NCBI RefSeq assembly: GCF_000025625.1
Contig: NC_013922.1
Coordinates: 3,534,001 to 3,598,000 of the forward strand
Length of the DNA: 64,000 nt
Source of the DNA: Natrialba magadii ATCC 43099
GTDB taxonomy: Archaea; Halobacteriota; Halobacteria; Halobacteriales; Natrialbaceae
Reading direction: 5' to 3'
The position numbers and the translations under genes are program-made. Of the stretch, positions 44,183 to 53,665 are shown piece by piece (the first letter of the stretch is position 1; the number at the start of each line of letters is the position of its first letter). Under the pieces are notes generated by a model, which was not told where the DNA came from, ran no database searches, and saw nothing but the letters and a program-made list of their open reading frames with translations.

Positions 44183-45796
44183 ATGAACGACGATTCGTCG
44201 CTGCAGACCCTGCTCGTCGGGATCGACGCGGCCTGTGACCGCGTCCTCGAACCCCTGTTCGAGGCCGGCGATCTCCCGACGCTCGAATCGATCTACGAGG
44301 ACGGCGCGAACGGCCCGCTCGAGTCCCAGATCCCGCCGTGGACCGCCAGCGCCTGGCCCTCACTCTACACCGGGAAGAACCCCGGCAAGCACGGCGTCTT
44401 CGGCTTTCTCTCCTTCGATGGCTACAACTGGGACGTCGTCAACGCCAGTGACGTACGCGAGCCCGCCCTGTGGGAACTCCTCTCTGAACACGGCATGACG
44501 AGCGTCGTCGTCAACGTCCCGGTCACCCACCCGCCCCGCGAGTTCGACGGCGCGGTGATCCCCGGCTACACCGCACCGGAGAATCCGGCCTGTCATCCCG
44601 AGGGGCTACTCGAGGACGTCCGCGAATCGATCGGCGAGTACCGCGTCTATCCCGACGAGGACGCCGCCGATCTGGGCGGTGCGTACGCCGACTGCGTCCG
44701 CATGCGCGGCGAGGCCTTCCAGTACCTCGCGGATCAGTTCGATCCCGAATTCGGCTTCCTCGAGTTCCAGGCGACGGATTCGATCTTCCACAAGAAGCCC
44801 GAAAACGACGCAGCGATCCGCGAGATCTATCGGGAAGTCGACCGCCAGCTCGCCGACATTCTCGAAACCCACGATCCGGACACCGTAATCGTCGCGAGCG
44901 ACCACGGCATGGGTCCCTACGAGGGCCACGAGTTCCGGGTAAACGAGTTCCTCCGCCGCGAGGGCCACGTCGAAACCACGAACGGCGGCGAGGGGATGCC
45001 GACCTGGGCAACGGTCCGCGACGACTCACTCAAAGAAGGTGAGGAGACGACCCAGCGCGAGCAAGGCCTCTCCGAGCGCGCGATGGCCGCCGCCGCGGGC
45101 GTCGGACTCACGAGCCAGCGTATCGGAGCCGTACTGGAGCGCCTCGGACTCGCCGACTTCGCGGCTGCCCACGCACCCACGGCGCTCGTCAGCGCGGGCG
45201 CAACGCAGGTCGATTTCCCGACCTCGCGAGCGTACGTCCGCTCGCGCATCGAACTCGGCGTCCGGCTCAACGTCGAGGGTCGCGAACCGAATGGTGTCGT
45301 TCCGGAGGCGGAGTACGAAACGGTCCGCACGCAGGTCATCGACGCCCTGCGCTCCGCGCGAACGCCCGACGGCGACCCCGTCTTCGAGGCAGTCCGGCCG
45401 CGCGAGGAGTACTTCCACGGCCCCGAGAGCGAGCGCGCGGTCGATATCGTGACGGTCCCAGCCGATTTCGAACACTTCATCTCTGCAACGCTGCGAGACG
45501 AGCAGTTCGGCCCACCGAGCGAGCCCTGGAACCACAAACTCGAGGGCACCGTCGCTGTCGCGGGCGCAGGCGTCGACCACACGGCCGGCGTCAGCGACGC
45601 ACACTTATTCGACGTCGCACCGACCGTACTGGCGAGCCTCGGCGTACCCACCGACGAGCGCATGGACGGTGAAGTGCTCCCGTGTCTCGACTCGAGTGGA
45701 ACGACAGACTATGCCCGCCGAGACAAGGGAGATACTGTCGCGACCGACGACGATGCCGTCGAGCAGCGGCTTGCAGATCTGGGGTATCTCGAGTAG
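44183..45796 (+). CDS. alkaline phosphatase-type phosphodiesterase
   Basis: 537 residues. Metal and nucleophile signs of the type I phosphodiesterase/nucleotide pyrophosphatase family: VGIDAACDRVLEPLFEAG (first metal Asp), PPWTASAWPSLYTGKNPGKHG (Thr nucleophile), EFQATDSIFH, ASDHGMGPYEGH (metal Asp/His pair). ATG 44183 fits the motif distance; an in-frame GTG at 44168 is possible. It cleaves phosphate diesters, here perhaps of lipid-linked sugars or nucleotide sugars of the glycan locus. No signal peptide, so likely cytoplasmic. Confidence 0.87.
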   Translation: MNDDSSLQTLLVGIDAACDRVLEPLFEAGDLPTLESIYEDGANGPLESQIPPWTASAWPSLYTGKNPGKHGVFGFLSFDGYNWDVVNASDVREPALWELLSEHGMTSVVVNVPVTHPPREFDGAVIPGYTAPENPACHPEGLLEDVRESIGEYRVYPDEDAADLGGAYADCVRMRGEAFQYLADQFDPEFGFLEFQATDSIFHKKPENDAAIREIYREVDRQLADILETHDPDTVIVASDHGMGPYEGHEFRVNEFLRREGHVETTNGGEGMPTWATVRDDSLKEGEETTQREQGLSERAMAAAAGVGLTSQRIGAVLERLGLADFAAAHAPTALVSAGATQVDFPTSRAYVRSRIELGVRLNVEGREPNGVVPEAEYETVRTQVIDALRSARTPDGDPVFEAVRPREEYFHGPESERAVDIVTVPADFEHFISATLRDEQFGPPSEPWNHKLEGTVAVAGAGVDHTAGVSDAHLFDVAPTVLASLGVPTDERMDGEVLPCLDSSGTTDYARRDKGDTVATDDDAVEQRLADLGYLE

Positions 45797-45954
45797 CCCC
45801 GCCACGCAGCGCCGTGTTTCTTCCGCGGTGTGCTCACCGAAACACAGATTTGTTGCGCCCACACAGTAGGAGACGAACAGATGAGAGACTGCGACGGTTC
45901 CGGCCGTGGTCTGGGCTGCCGTTCTCGTCGCTTCGAACGTGAGGTGAGGACGGC

Positions 45955-47166
45955 GTGACTGATTCCGACGCCAACACCAGAACAGACGTCACCATCACCG
46001 ACGCCATCGATACCTACCTCCAACGCAAGGCCGTCGGCGACCCCGACGGCCCCGGCGCGGGCGCATACGCTGCCAACGCCGAATCCATCCTCCACCGCTT
46101 CGCCGACTGGCTCGACCGCGAGTTCGGGATCACCTCGCTGTTCGCACTCGAGTCCACCCACGCGCGAGCGTACGCCGCCGACCTCCGCGAGCAAACCGAG
46201 CGCGGGGCCTACACCGCCTCGAGCGCCCACACCTACTACGCCGTCGTCCGGGCCTTCCTCTCGTGGTGTGTCCGCGGCGGCATCCTCGAGACGAACCCCG
46301 CCGCAACCGATCCCGCGGAATCAGCATTGCCGAACGCGAGTGCCGGCACGGACAAAAACCAAGACGGCGACACCGACACGGACACCACCGCCTGGAACCT
46401 CGAACAACGCCGCCGCCTCGAGACCTATGCCCGCGAACGCGCTCTCTCAGCAGCCGATGCGACACCAACCGAACGGCGAAGCCGCCTTCGCGAGTACGCC
46501 ATGGTCGCGCTGCTCGCGCACTCGAGTGTCCGCGGTGCGGAGCTGTTCCGAGTGCCGGAGGACGACAGACGCTCGGGGGCGACCTGGGACGACGTGGACT
46601 TCTATACGGGCACGATTCGGGTGCTCGGCAAATCTCAGCGCTTAGAGGACGTGTCGCTGCTCGCGCCGGCGAGAACGCCGCTGCGGCGGTACCGCGTGGT
46701 GCTCGATCCGCCGTCGAACGACTGGCCGCTGTTTCCGACGCGACACGCGCCGTCGATCGCCCGCCGCGTTCGCGAGGCGCTCGCGGATCGGGGATACGAC
46801 GACGCGGAGATCGAGGCGCTGTTCGACGAGGCGACGGCGACCGAACTCGCCCGCGAGCACGCGATTTCGCCGCCGGCGATTACGACCGAAGGGGCGCGCT
46901 CGGTGCTGAAGCGCCTCTGTGAGGACGCGGGACTCGAGGTCGGCGGCGAGTACCTGACACCCAGCGGCGTTCGCGCTGAAACAGGTGGTGACGGTGACGA
47001 GACCGGCACCAGCCGTCAACGCGTGCGATGCGAAGCGACACGGTCGCGACCGACGCTACGGACGCCGAACGGAGAGCGCTCGATCGCGGTTCCGGTCGAC
47101 GAGTTACTCGAGATCAACATACTCTCTCACAGCACGCGATCCAGTGGGCAGACGGACTCCGAATAG
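45955..47166 (+). pseudogene. tyrosine recombinase, decayed C-terminus
   Basis: 403 codons from GTG 45955. The SAM-like N-terminal domain (YLQRKAVGD to FLSWCVRGGILETNP) and catalytic Arg193 in LLAHSSVRGAELFR match haloarchaeal XerC/D-type integrases. So does the VLGKSQ strand and PPAITTEGARSVLKRLCEDA. But the H-x-x-R box reads TPSGVR (Ser for His) and no Tyr occurs after residue 333, so the active-site tyrosine is missing. The next frame at 47028-47170 reads a more integrase-like tail, suggesting a frameshift. It probably no longer recombines. Confidence 0.65.
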
Positions 47167-47324
47167 GAAGCAGTAGTAGCCCCAGTAGCAAGACTAGTAG
47201 ACGCGGCCGACGGCGGACGGTGCACCGAGATCTGTTTTAGGATTAGGAGACGCGTCGCGAGACGTGGTCGTTCGAGAACTTCGAGTGACAGAAATTCGAT
47301 AGAGAACCGTACAGAGGGGGGCGT

Positions 47325-49163
47325 CTACACCAGCAGCCAGATAATTACCGTGAGAATGATCGTCAACAGTAGGACCGTCGTCCCGATTCCAGCACGGAGG
47401 TGGATCGTCGATGGGCGGCCACCATCAGCGTGCTGGCGTTCCGGTACGTCGACCATCGGGAGCCGGCGAGCGGTTTCGTCGACGGCAAGCACTGGGTTGT
47501 TGCCGGCCCAGTAGCAGCGCTTGACGCCGCTGACGACGGCGTTGTCGACGGCAGCGTAGAGGTCGGTAATCGCGAGCATCGTGCCCCGGCCAAGGTAGTA
47601 GCCGGTCGGGTTCACGACCAACGACGGGTCGGAGTAGTCCATCTTCGAGAGCGGCTTGCGGATGAGTTTGAAGCCGATAACGGAGATGACGATCAGGATG
47701 AGAGCGTCCTGAAGGTGAGTGTCACTGTAGGGCTCGAGTTCGTTGATGGCCATGTCTGGAATACTGATCCCGTCGACCAGCGGCAACAGGTCGGCAAAGA
47801 CCGGCCAGCCGATCGCCGGCAGTCCGAGCAGGACACAGGCACCACCGACGGAGAACATCGCGACCGTCTGGCCCGTCCTCGAGTCCTTGACTGTGTAGTC
47901 GGATGGGCCGTGCAAGAAGACGTAGTAGCCGAGCTTGATGAACGAGAGGAACGTGCCGATCGCACCGATGAACAGCAGCCAGTACAGCGCCTGGTACTCG
48001 CTGCCGCCGTAGTAGGCTGGATCGGCCGCGTCGAGCACCATCCCCTTGCTGATGAAGCCGCTGAAGCCGGGCACAGCGGTAATCGAGAGCGCACCGATGG
48101 CGAACGCGATTGCGGTCAGCGGCATCTCACGCCAGAGGCCACCGAGCTTGTAGAGGTCGTTCTCACCGGTTCGGTAGATGACGACCCCGACGGCCATGAA
48201 CAGCAGGCTCTTGTAGAGCACGTTGTTGAACAGGTGCCCCATCGCGCCGGCGATCCCGATCGCGGAGCCGATTCCGATACCCGCGACCATGTAGCCAAGC
48301 TGTGCCTGGATGTGGTAGGACAGCAGCGCGCGCATGTCGTGCTGAAGCAGCGCGAAGACGACGCCGTAGACGGCCATCGCCCCTCCCATGTACGCGAGCA
48401 GGAGGTTCCCCTCCGGAATCGCGCGGTAGAGCACGTAGGCGCTCGTCTTCGTCGTGAAGGCCGCAAGGAACACCGACGCGGCGAAGTGCGGGCGCGGGTA
48501 GGTGTCCGGTAGCCAGGTGTGGAAGCCGACGAAGGCAACGTTCACACCGATGCCGAGCACCGCGAGCAAGAGCGGAATGCCGTCAGCGAAGCCGACCGTC
48601 TCTCCCGCTTCTGTGACCATAGCGAACGAGCCGACGGCGGCGTACTGTGCGATCACCGCGAACAGCACCAGGCTCCCACCGATACCGTGGGCCAGCGCGT
48701 AGCGGTAGCCCGCACGGACCGCGTCGCCACCGTACTGCCAGACCAGCAGCGTGCTCGTCAGCGCCATGATCTCCCACATGAACACCAGCACGAGCCAGTC
48801 GCCCGCAAAGGCCGCACCGAGCGCGCTCGCGACGTACGCCAGCGCGATGGCTGCCAGTTTGCGCGAGGCCTCACTCGAGTACGCGTAGATGACGGCGAAA
48901 GTGCCGAGGAAGCCAAGCGCGATCCCCATCATCCGGGTGAAGTCGTCGATGAGGAACGGGTGGATGTCCTGGAACCCGAGGAAGGTGCGGGTGAGGTGGG
49001 CACCTTCGGGTGCGAGCAGCGAAATTGCGACGACCGAAGCGAGGCTCAGTGTGCCGACCGCGAAGCCGAGGAGTCGCGGCAGAACGAGCACGAGCAGCGC
49101 GGCTGCGAAGACGATCAGCGGTGGATACGCGTAGGCCAGGATGTCGTAGGTTGCGTCGATCAT
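47325..49163 (-). CDS. Mrp-type antiporter, MnhD/NuoM-like subunit (a)
   Basis: 612 residues with about fourteen helices plus a cytoplasmic C-terminal domain. It is the proton-conducting membrane subunit type shared by Mrp antiporters and complex I. Glu131 sits in FMWEIMALTS (helix 5) and a lysine in TTKTSAYVLYRA (helix 8). The helix-7 motif that normally begins with Lys reads GVNVAFVGFHTWLPD, with Asn208 in the lysine position. Last gene of the operon, one base after the 669-residue homologue. Confidence 0.88.
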   Translation of the reverse strand: MIDATYDILAYAYPPLIVFAAALLVLVLPRLLGFAVGTLSLASVVAISLLAPEGAHLTRTFLGFQDIHPFLIDDFTRMMGIALGFLGTFAVIYAYSSEASRKLAAIALAYVASALGAAFAGDWLVLVFMWEIMALTSTLLVWQYGGDAVRAGYRYALAHGIGGSLVLFAVIAQYAAVGSFAMVTEAGETVGFADGIPLLLAVLGIGVNVAFVGFHTWLPDTYPRPHFAASVFLAAFTTKTSAYVLYRAIPEGNLLLAYMGGAMAVYGVVFALLQHDMRALLSYHIQAQLGYMVAGIGIGSAIGIAGAMGHLFNNVLYKSLLFMAVGVVIYRTGENDLYKLGGLWREMPLTAIAFAIGALSITAVPGFSGFISKGMVLDAADPAYYGGSEYQALYWLLFIGAIGTFLSFIKLGYYVFLHGPSDYTVKDSRTGQTVAMFSVGGACVLLGLPAIGWPVFADLLPLVDGISIPDMAINELEPYSDTHLQDALILIVISVIGFKLIRKPLSKMDYSDPSLVVNPTGYYLGRGTMLAITDLYAAVDNAVVSGVKRCYWAGNNPVLAVDETARRLPMVDVPERQHADGGRPSTIHLRAGIGTTVLLLTIILTVIIWLLV

Positions 49164-49164
49164 A

Positions 49165-51174
49165 TTAGGCTAGCACCTCCGCCAGAATCTCCTCGTGGGA
49201 GAGTGCACTCAGTTCGGACCACTCCATGCCGAAGACGCCCTCGACGATGTAGATCACGAGGTCGAGGAAGACCGCGTAGTCGGGGATCACGCCGAGCGTG
49301 ACGGCACCGACAGCGATGACCGTGATCGGCATGAGCATGAGCCACGTGCTCTCGGAGAACGGCGAGTGCCGTGTCCAGCCACCTGGCGGCGCACCGCCGT
49401 GGTGGTCGTGGTGATCGCCGTGGTCGTGGTGGCCTTCGGCGTGATCTGCGTGTGCACCACGGTTACCTGGGACATCGGCGTCGCTTGGGTATTTGTCGAC
49501 GGCGTACTCGTAGTCGTCGTCAGCCTCGTCCGCATCTGGCTCCGACTCGAGTGGTGTCCCAGCGCCAGCGGCCTCCGTTTCGCCAGCGTCGTCGTCGGCG
49601 GGGCGTGGCTGGCCGCTTGGGGGTTTGTCGTCGGTCTCATCGTCACCAGCTGCGCCCTCGTCTTCGTCAACCGGGTTCCCACCGTCCGTGGCCACCTCCT
49701 CACCGAAGTAGGACTCGCGCTTCCCGCCTGGCGGGAACTCGAGGAGCGGCTTGGCGTCGTGGCGGTCTTCGCTCTCGAAGAACGCGGTGTAGACGACGGG
49801 CCAGAGGTAGGCGATGTTGAGGATGCCTGAGAGGATCAGCGCGCTGGCGAAGAGCCAGTAGCCGCCGCCGACGTCGGCGGAGCCGATCAGCATGTAGAAC
49901 TTGCTGACGAAGCCGGCGATGAGCGGCATGCCGGCCATGCCCGCCGCGCCGATAGCGAAGGCGGACATGGTCAGCGGCATCCGTTTTCCGATCCCGGCCA
50001 TCTCGCTGACGTAGTCGGTGTGGGTCTCGACGTGGACTGCCCCTGCACAGAAGAACAGGGTGAGCTTCCCGAACGCGTGGGCGGGGATGTGGAACAGCGC
50101 CCCGAGGATCGCGAACGGATGGAGCATCGAGAGTCCGAGCACGATGTAGGATAGCTGCGCCGTTGTCGAGAACGCGAGCCGGCGTTTGAGGTGGTCCTTG
50201 CGTAGCGCGATGATACTGGCTGCGGTCAACGTAAAGGCGGCCAGAATCGCCACCGGCACGTTCAGCCCGACCTCACCGATACCCGGGACGTTGAGCGGTA
50301 GGTCGTGAATCAGCCCGGGTCCGAAGACCTCGAGGATGACTCGCGCCACCCCGAACGCACCGGACTTGACGACCGCCACGGCGTGGAGCAGCCCGGAGAC
50401 GGGCGTCGGTGCGACCATCGCGTCGGCAAGCCACGAGTGAAGCGGCATGACGGCGGCCTTGACACCGAAGCCGGCGATCAGCAGGAAGAACGCGGCCTGT
50501 GCGAAGACGGGTTCAGCCTGTGCGGCCTCTGCAAGTGCGTCGATGCCGCCGGATTCGAACGCGGTCGTCGCGCCGTCGGCGGTCATACTGGTGAGCCAGT
50601 AGGTGAGGACCGTCCCGGCGAGCAGGAACACCCCGCCGCCAAAGAACGTGTAGGTGAGGTACTTGCGACCGGCGATCCGGGCCTCGTCGTCTTCGTTGTG
50701 TGCGACCAGCGGGTAGGTGACGAGCGACAGCAGCTCGTAGAAGATGAAGATCGTCACCAGGTTGCCGGCGAACGCGATACCGAGCGCGGCCGAGAGGCTG
50801 GCCGCGAACGAGGCGAAGAACCGGGTCTGGGCGTGTTCGTCCAGCCCGCGCATGTAGCCCGCGGCGTAGAACGACGTGAAGATCCAGAGGAAACTCGCGA
50901 GCAGTGCGAACAACATCCCGAGCGGGTCGGCGCGCAGAACGAAGTCGATGCCGGCGAGGAATTCGATACCGAGCGATTCCTGCAGGCTCCAGTAGTAGGT
51001 CGTGCCGTCCAGCACGTCCGGGAGCATACTGAGGATGATCCCGAACTTCGCCAGCGCGGCGAGGACGGACCAGCCCTCGCGGACGTTCGGATAGCGATAC
51101 GACGCGATGATCAGTACCATCGCGACCGCCGAAACGAGGACGGCAGCGAGCGGTAAGATGGATTCTTCAGTCAT
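49165..51174 (-). CDS. Mrp-type antiporter, NuoL/MnhD-like subunit (b)
   Basis: 669 residues. Conducting-subunit helices are intact: FIFYELLSLVTYPLVAH (Glu, helix 5), GVKAAVMPLHSWLADA (Lys, helix 7) and HAVAVVKSGAFGVARV. Between the last two helices lies a hydrophilic insertion of about 130 residues, first Asp/Glu-rich and then His-rich (HADHAEGHHDHGDHHDHHGG). This is unusual for the family and may bind divalent metal or sense pH. The start overlaps the end of the upstream gene (ATGA), within the antiporter operon. Confidence 0.9.
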   Translation of the reverse strand: MTEESILPLAAVLVSAVAMVLIIASYRYPNVREGWSVLAALAKFGIILSMLPDVLDGTTYYWSLQESLGIEFLAGIDFVLRADPLGMLFALLASFLWIFTSFYAAGYMRGLDEHAQTRFFASFAASLSAALGIAFAGNLVTIFIFYELLSLVTYPLVAHNEDDEARIAGRKYLTYTFFGGGVFLLAGTVLTYWLTSMTADGATTAFESGGIDALAEAAQAEPVFAQAAFFLLIAGFGVKAAVMPLHSWLADAMVAPTPVSGLLHAVAVVKSGAFGVARVILEVFGPGLIHDLPLNVPGIGEVGLNVPVAILAAFTLTAASIIALRKDHLKRRLAFSTTAQLSYIVLGLSMLHPFAILGALFHIPAHAFGKLTLFFCAGAVHVETHTDYVSEMAGIGKRMPLTMSAFAIGAAGMAGMPLIAGFVSKFYMLIGSADVGGGYWLFASALILSGILNIAYLWPVVYTAFFESEDRHDAKPLLEFPPGGKRESYFGEEVATDGGNPVDEDEGAAGDDETDDKPPSGQPRPADDDAGETEAAGAGTPLESEPDADEADDDYEYAVDKYPSDADVPGNRGAHADHAEGHHDHGDHHDHHGGAPPGGWTRHSPFSESTWLMLMPITVIAVGAVTLGVIPDYAVFLDLVIYIVEGVFGMEWSELSALSHEEILAEVLA

Positions 51175-52796
51175 TCGTTGAACACCTCCGTCGCGAACGG
51201 ATCGAGAAGGTCGTAGAGTTCACCACCCGCGAATCCGAGCAGGACCGCGACGATGGCGGCGACGATAACGAGCGCGAGCATGCCGAACGAGACGGCGTCG
51301 GGGTTGCCGCGGCCGATGCGGCCAGCGTCAGTGAACGCACTGGCACCAACGTTGCCAGCAGACTCGTCACCGTGTTCGCTCCCGTGCGCGTCGTCACCGT
51401 CTCCACCCTCGTGACCACCGTCAGTCGCAACCGGACCCGACGGATGCGGTGATTCGACCGGCGTCGCCGGCGTGAAGTACATCTTCTCCAGCAGGCGGGC
51501 CGAGTAGGCGAGCGTCAGCATGGTGCTGAGCAGGATGACGGCCGCGACGGGCCACATCTCGGCCTGCACCGAGCCGACGGCGATGTACCACTTGCCGATG
51601 AAGCCGGCCGAGGGCGGGATGCCGATCAACGCGATCAGCAAGAGCGCCGTCCCGCCGGCGACGAACGGTCGGTTATCCGCAAGACCGGCGTACTCGTCGA
51701 CGGTTCGCGCACCGTAGCTGACCGCGATCACGCCGGCAGCGGCGAACAGTCCGGCCTTTATCACTGCGTGACCGAGCAGGTGGATGATCCCCCCGATCAG
51801 GGCCGTCTCCGTGACGAGACCGAACGCCGCCACGACGAGACCGAACTGCGCGACCGAGGAGTAGGCGAACATCCGCTTGACGTCGGTCTGAATGACAGCG
51901 AGCGTGCTACCTGCGAGCACACTCAGACAGCCGACCGTGACGACGATTTCCGTCAGGTACGGCGTCGACGTGAGGAACTCCGGCCCGAAGACGGTGTACA
52001 TCAGCCGTCCGAGCGCGTACGCGTACGCCGTCGAGACCAGCGCCGCGATGACTGGCGTCACACCGTCAGGCGCGTGCTGGTAGGCGTCCGGTTGCCAGGT
52101 GTGCAGCGGCCACTGGGCGACCTTCAGCGCGAAGCCGACGAAGATGAACGCGAACGCAGCCTGCATCAGGACGAGGTTCTGCCCGCCCTGCGCGAGCACC
52201 TCGGGCATAATCTCCGAGAGCACCTGCATGTTTAGCGTCCCGGTTGCCATGAAGATGAAGCCGACACCGATCAGGTACAGCGACGCACCGACAGTGCCGA
52301 GGATCAGGTACTTCAACGCCGAAACTGCCGACTCGGGACCGTCTCCGCTCGCGATCAGGGCGTAGGTTGCGAGCCCGACGATCTCGAGGAAGACGAACAT
52401 GTTGAACACGTCGCCGGTCAGCGAGAGTCCGAGCAGGCCACCCGTCAGCAGCAGGTAGCCTGCATAGAACGTGTTCCCGCGCGGTCCACCGACGCGCATG
52501 TACGCAAGGACGGCCGTTGCGGTGGCAATTACCAGCAGCGCGATCAGCGTGGAGAACTCGTCTGCGACGAGTTGAATCCCAAACTCACGTGGCCAGCCGC
52601 CGAGTTCGTGGGTGACCATCCCCTCGCTGTAGACCGCACTCGCGAGGTACGCTGTCGCAGCGAGTAGTCCGGTCGTCGTGAGGGTGGTAACACCCCAGCC
52701 GGTCCGATCGAAGCGCAGGCCGAGCGCGATCGGAACGGTGGCCATGAGAATCGGCACCGCGACCAGCAGCGGCAAGATGAGATCGACGTTACTCAT
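51171..52796 (-). CDS. mnhD: Mrp antiporter subunit D
   Basis: 541 residues from ATG 52796; upstream in-frame codons (to 52826) lie within the preceding gene. About fourteen helices; Glu138 in MFVFLEIVGLATYALI, Lys in FALKVAQWPLHTWQPDAYQ, and GGIIHLLGHAVIKAGLF. This resembles true MnhD/MrpD. The C-terminus holds a His/Gly/Asp-rich linker (EGGDGDDAHGSEHGDES) before a last helix. It overlaps the subunit C gene by eight bases. Confidence 0.9.
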   Translation of the reverse strand: MSNVDLILPLLVAVPILMATVPIALGLRFDRTGWGVTTLTTTGLLAATAYLASAVYSEGMVTHELGGWPREFGIQLVADEFSTLIALLVIATATAVLAYMRVGGPRGNTFYAGYLLLTGGLLGLSLTGDVFNMFVFLEIVGLATYALIASGDGPESAVSALKYLILGTVGASLYLIGVGFIFMATGTLNMQVLSEIMPEVLAQGGQNLVLMQAAFAFIFVGFALKVAQWPLHTWQPDAYQHAPDGVTPVIAALVSTAYAYALGRLMYTVFGPEFLTSTPYLTEIVVTVGCLSVLAGSTLAVIQTDVKRMFAYSSVAQFGLVVAAFGLVTETALIGGIIHLLGHAVIKAGLFAAAGVIAVSYGARTVDEYAGLADNRPFVAGGTALLLIALIGIPPSAGFIGKWYIAVGSVQAEMWPVAAVILLSTMLTLAYSARLLEKMYFTPATPVESPHPSGPVATDGGHEGGDGDDAHGSEHGDESAGNVGASAFTDAGRIGRGNPDAVSFGMLALVIVAAIVAVLLGFAGGELYDLLDPFATEVFNE

Positions 52797-53154
52797 CGGC
52801 ACGCACCTCCCGGAGGGTATCCTCACGGAGCGTTCCGTACTCCGAGTGGATCCGGACGATCAATGCAAGCCCGACCGCCGTGAGTGCAATGCCGACGACA
52901 ATTGCAGTCAGCACGATCACGTGCGGGAGCGGACTGGCCATCGCGCCGGGGTCGCCCTCAGTCGGAACGATCGGTGCCGAGCCGCCCTCGACGTAGGCGA
53001 CCGCGACGAAGAACAGGAAGATCGCCGTCTGGAAGAGGTTGACCCCGATCAGCTTCTTTACGAGGTTCTGGTTGGCGATCATCATGTACATCCCGACACC
53101 CATCAGGACGAACATCAGGGCGTAGGCGTAGCGCGAGGCGAGCAGTTCAATCAT
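52789..53154 (-). CDS. mnhC: Mrp antiporter subunit C
   Basis: 121 residues, three helices, NuoK-like. The second helix holds LVKKLIGVNLFQTAIFLFFV, and the third PLPHVIVLTAIVVGIALTAVGLALI, where family members carry the conserved PxPxxLVLTAIVI segment. It is part of the membrane arm beside the antiporter subunits. Its ATG overlaps the end of subunit B (53147). Confidence 0.92.
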   Translation of the reverse strand: MIELLASRYAYALMFVLMGVGMYMMIANQNLVKKLIGVNLFQTAIFLFFVAVAYVEGGSAPIVPTEGDPGAMASPLPHVIVLTAIVVGIALTAVGLALIVRIHSEYGTLREDTLREVRADE

Positions 53155-53665
53155 CGCGTCCCACCTCCGGACCCGTGTGAGACGAGTCGGTCTCGTTGCT
53201 GTGACGCTCGGGCGTAAACCCCGCCGCTGTCGCGAAGAACAGCGTGATCACTGCGCCGGCAACGATCAGTGCAACACCACCGACCTCGATGGCCTCCATG
53301 CCCCAGTAGTGTGCGATCCCGAAGGTGTCGGCGATCGCATCGTACTCGAGGAAGTTGCCGCCGAGAGCCATGGTGAACAGCCCGGTTGCGATGAAGATGG
53401 TGACACCGCCGGTGATGAGGCCGGCAACGAAGGAGTTTTTGACCCACTTTCGGGTCGGGTCGATCCCGAACGCGAAGGCGAGCATCAGGACGGTGACGCC
53501 GATGATGGCGCCGCCCTGGAAACTGCCACCGGGGGTGTCAGCCCCGTGGAGACTCAGGAACATCCCGTAGGTGAGCGTAAACGGTGCAATAATTCGAACG
53601 GAGGTCAGAATGACCTGACTCTCCGAGTAGGTATCTGTATTCGTGTTCGAATCTGGCTGCGACAT
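53147..53665 (-). CDS. mnhB: Mrp antiporter subunit B
   Basis: 172 residues, four helices of the MnhB domain. APFTLTYGMFLSLHGADTPGGSFQGGAIIGVTVLMLAFAFG is the classic MnhB region (H-G-x-x-x-P-G-G-x-F-Q-G-G). Its start at 53665 abuts the stop of the DUF4040 gene by one base. Confidence 0.93.
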   Translation of the reverse strand: MSQPDSNTNTDTYSESQVILTSVRIIAPFTLTYGMFLSLHGADTPGGSFQGGAIIGVTVLMLAFAFGIDPTRKWVKNSFVAGLITGGVTIFIATGLFTMALGGNFLEYDAIADTFGIAHYWGMEAIEVGGVALIVAGAVITLFFATAAGFTPERHSNETDSSHTGPEVGRDD

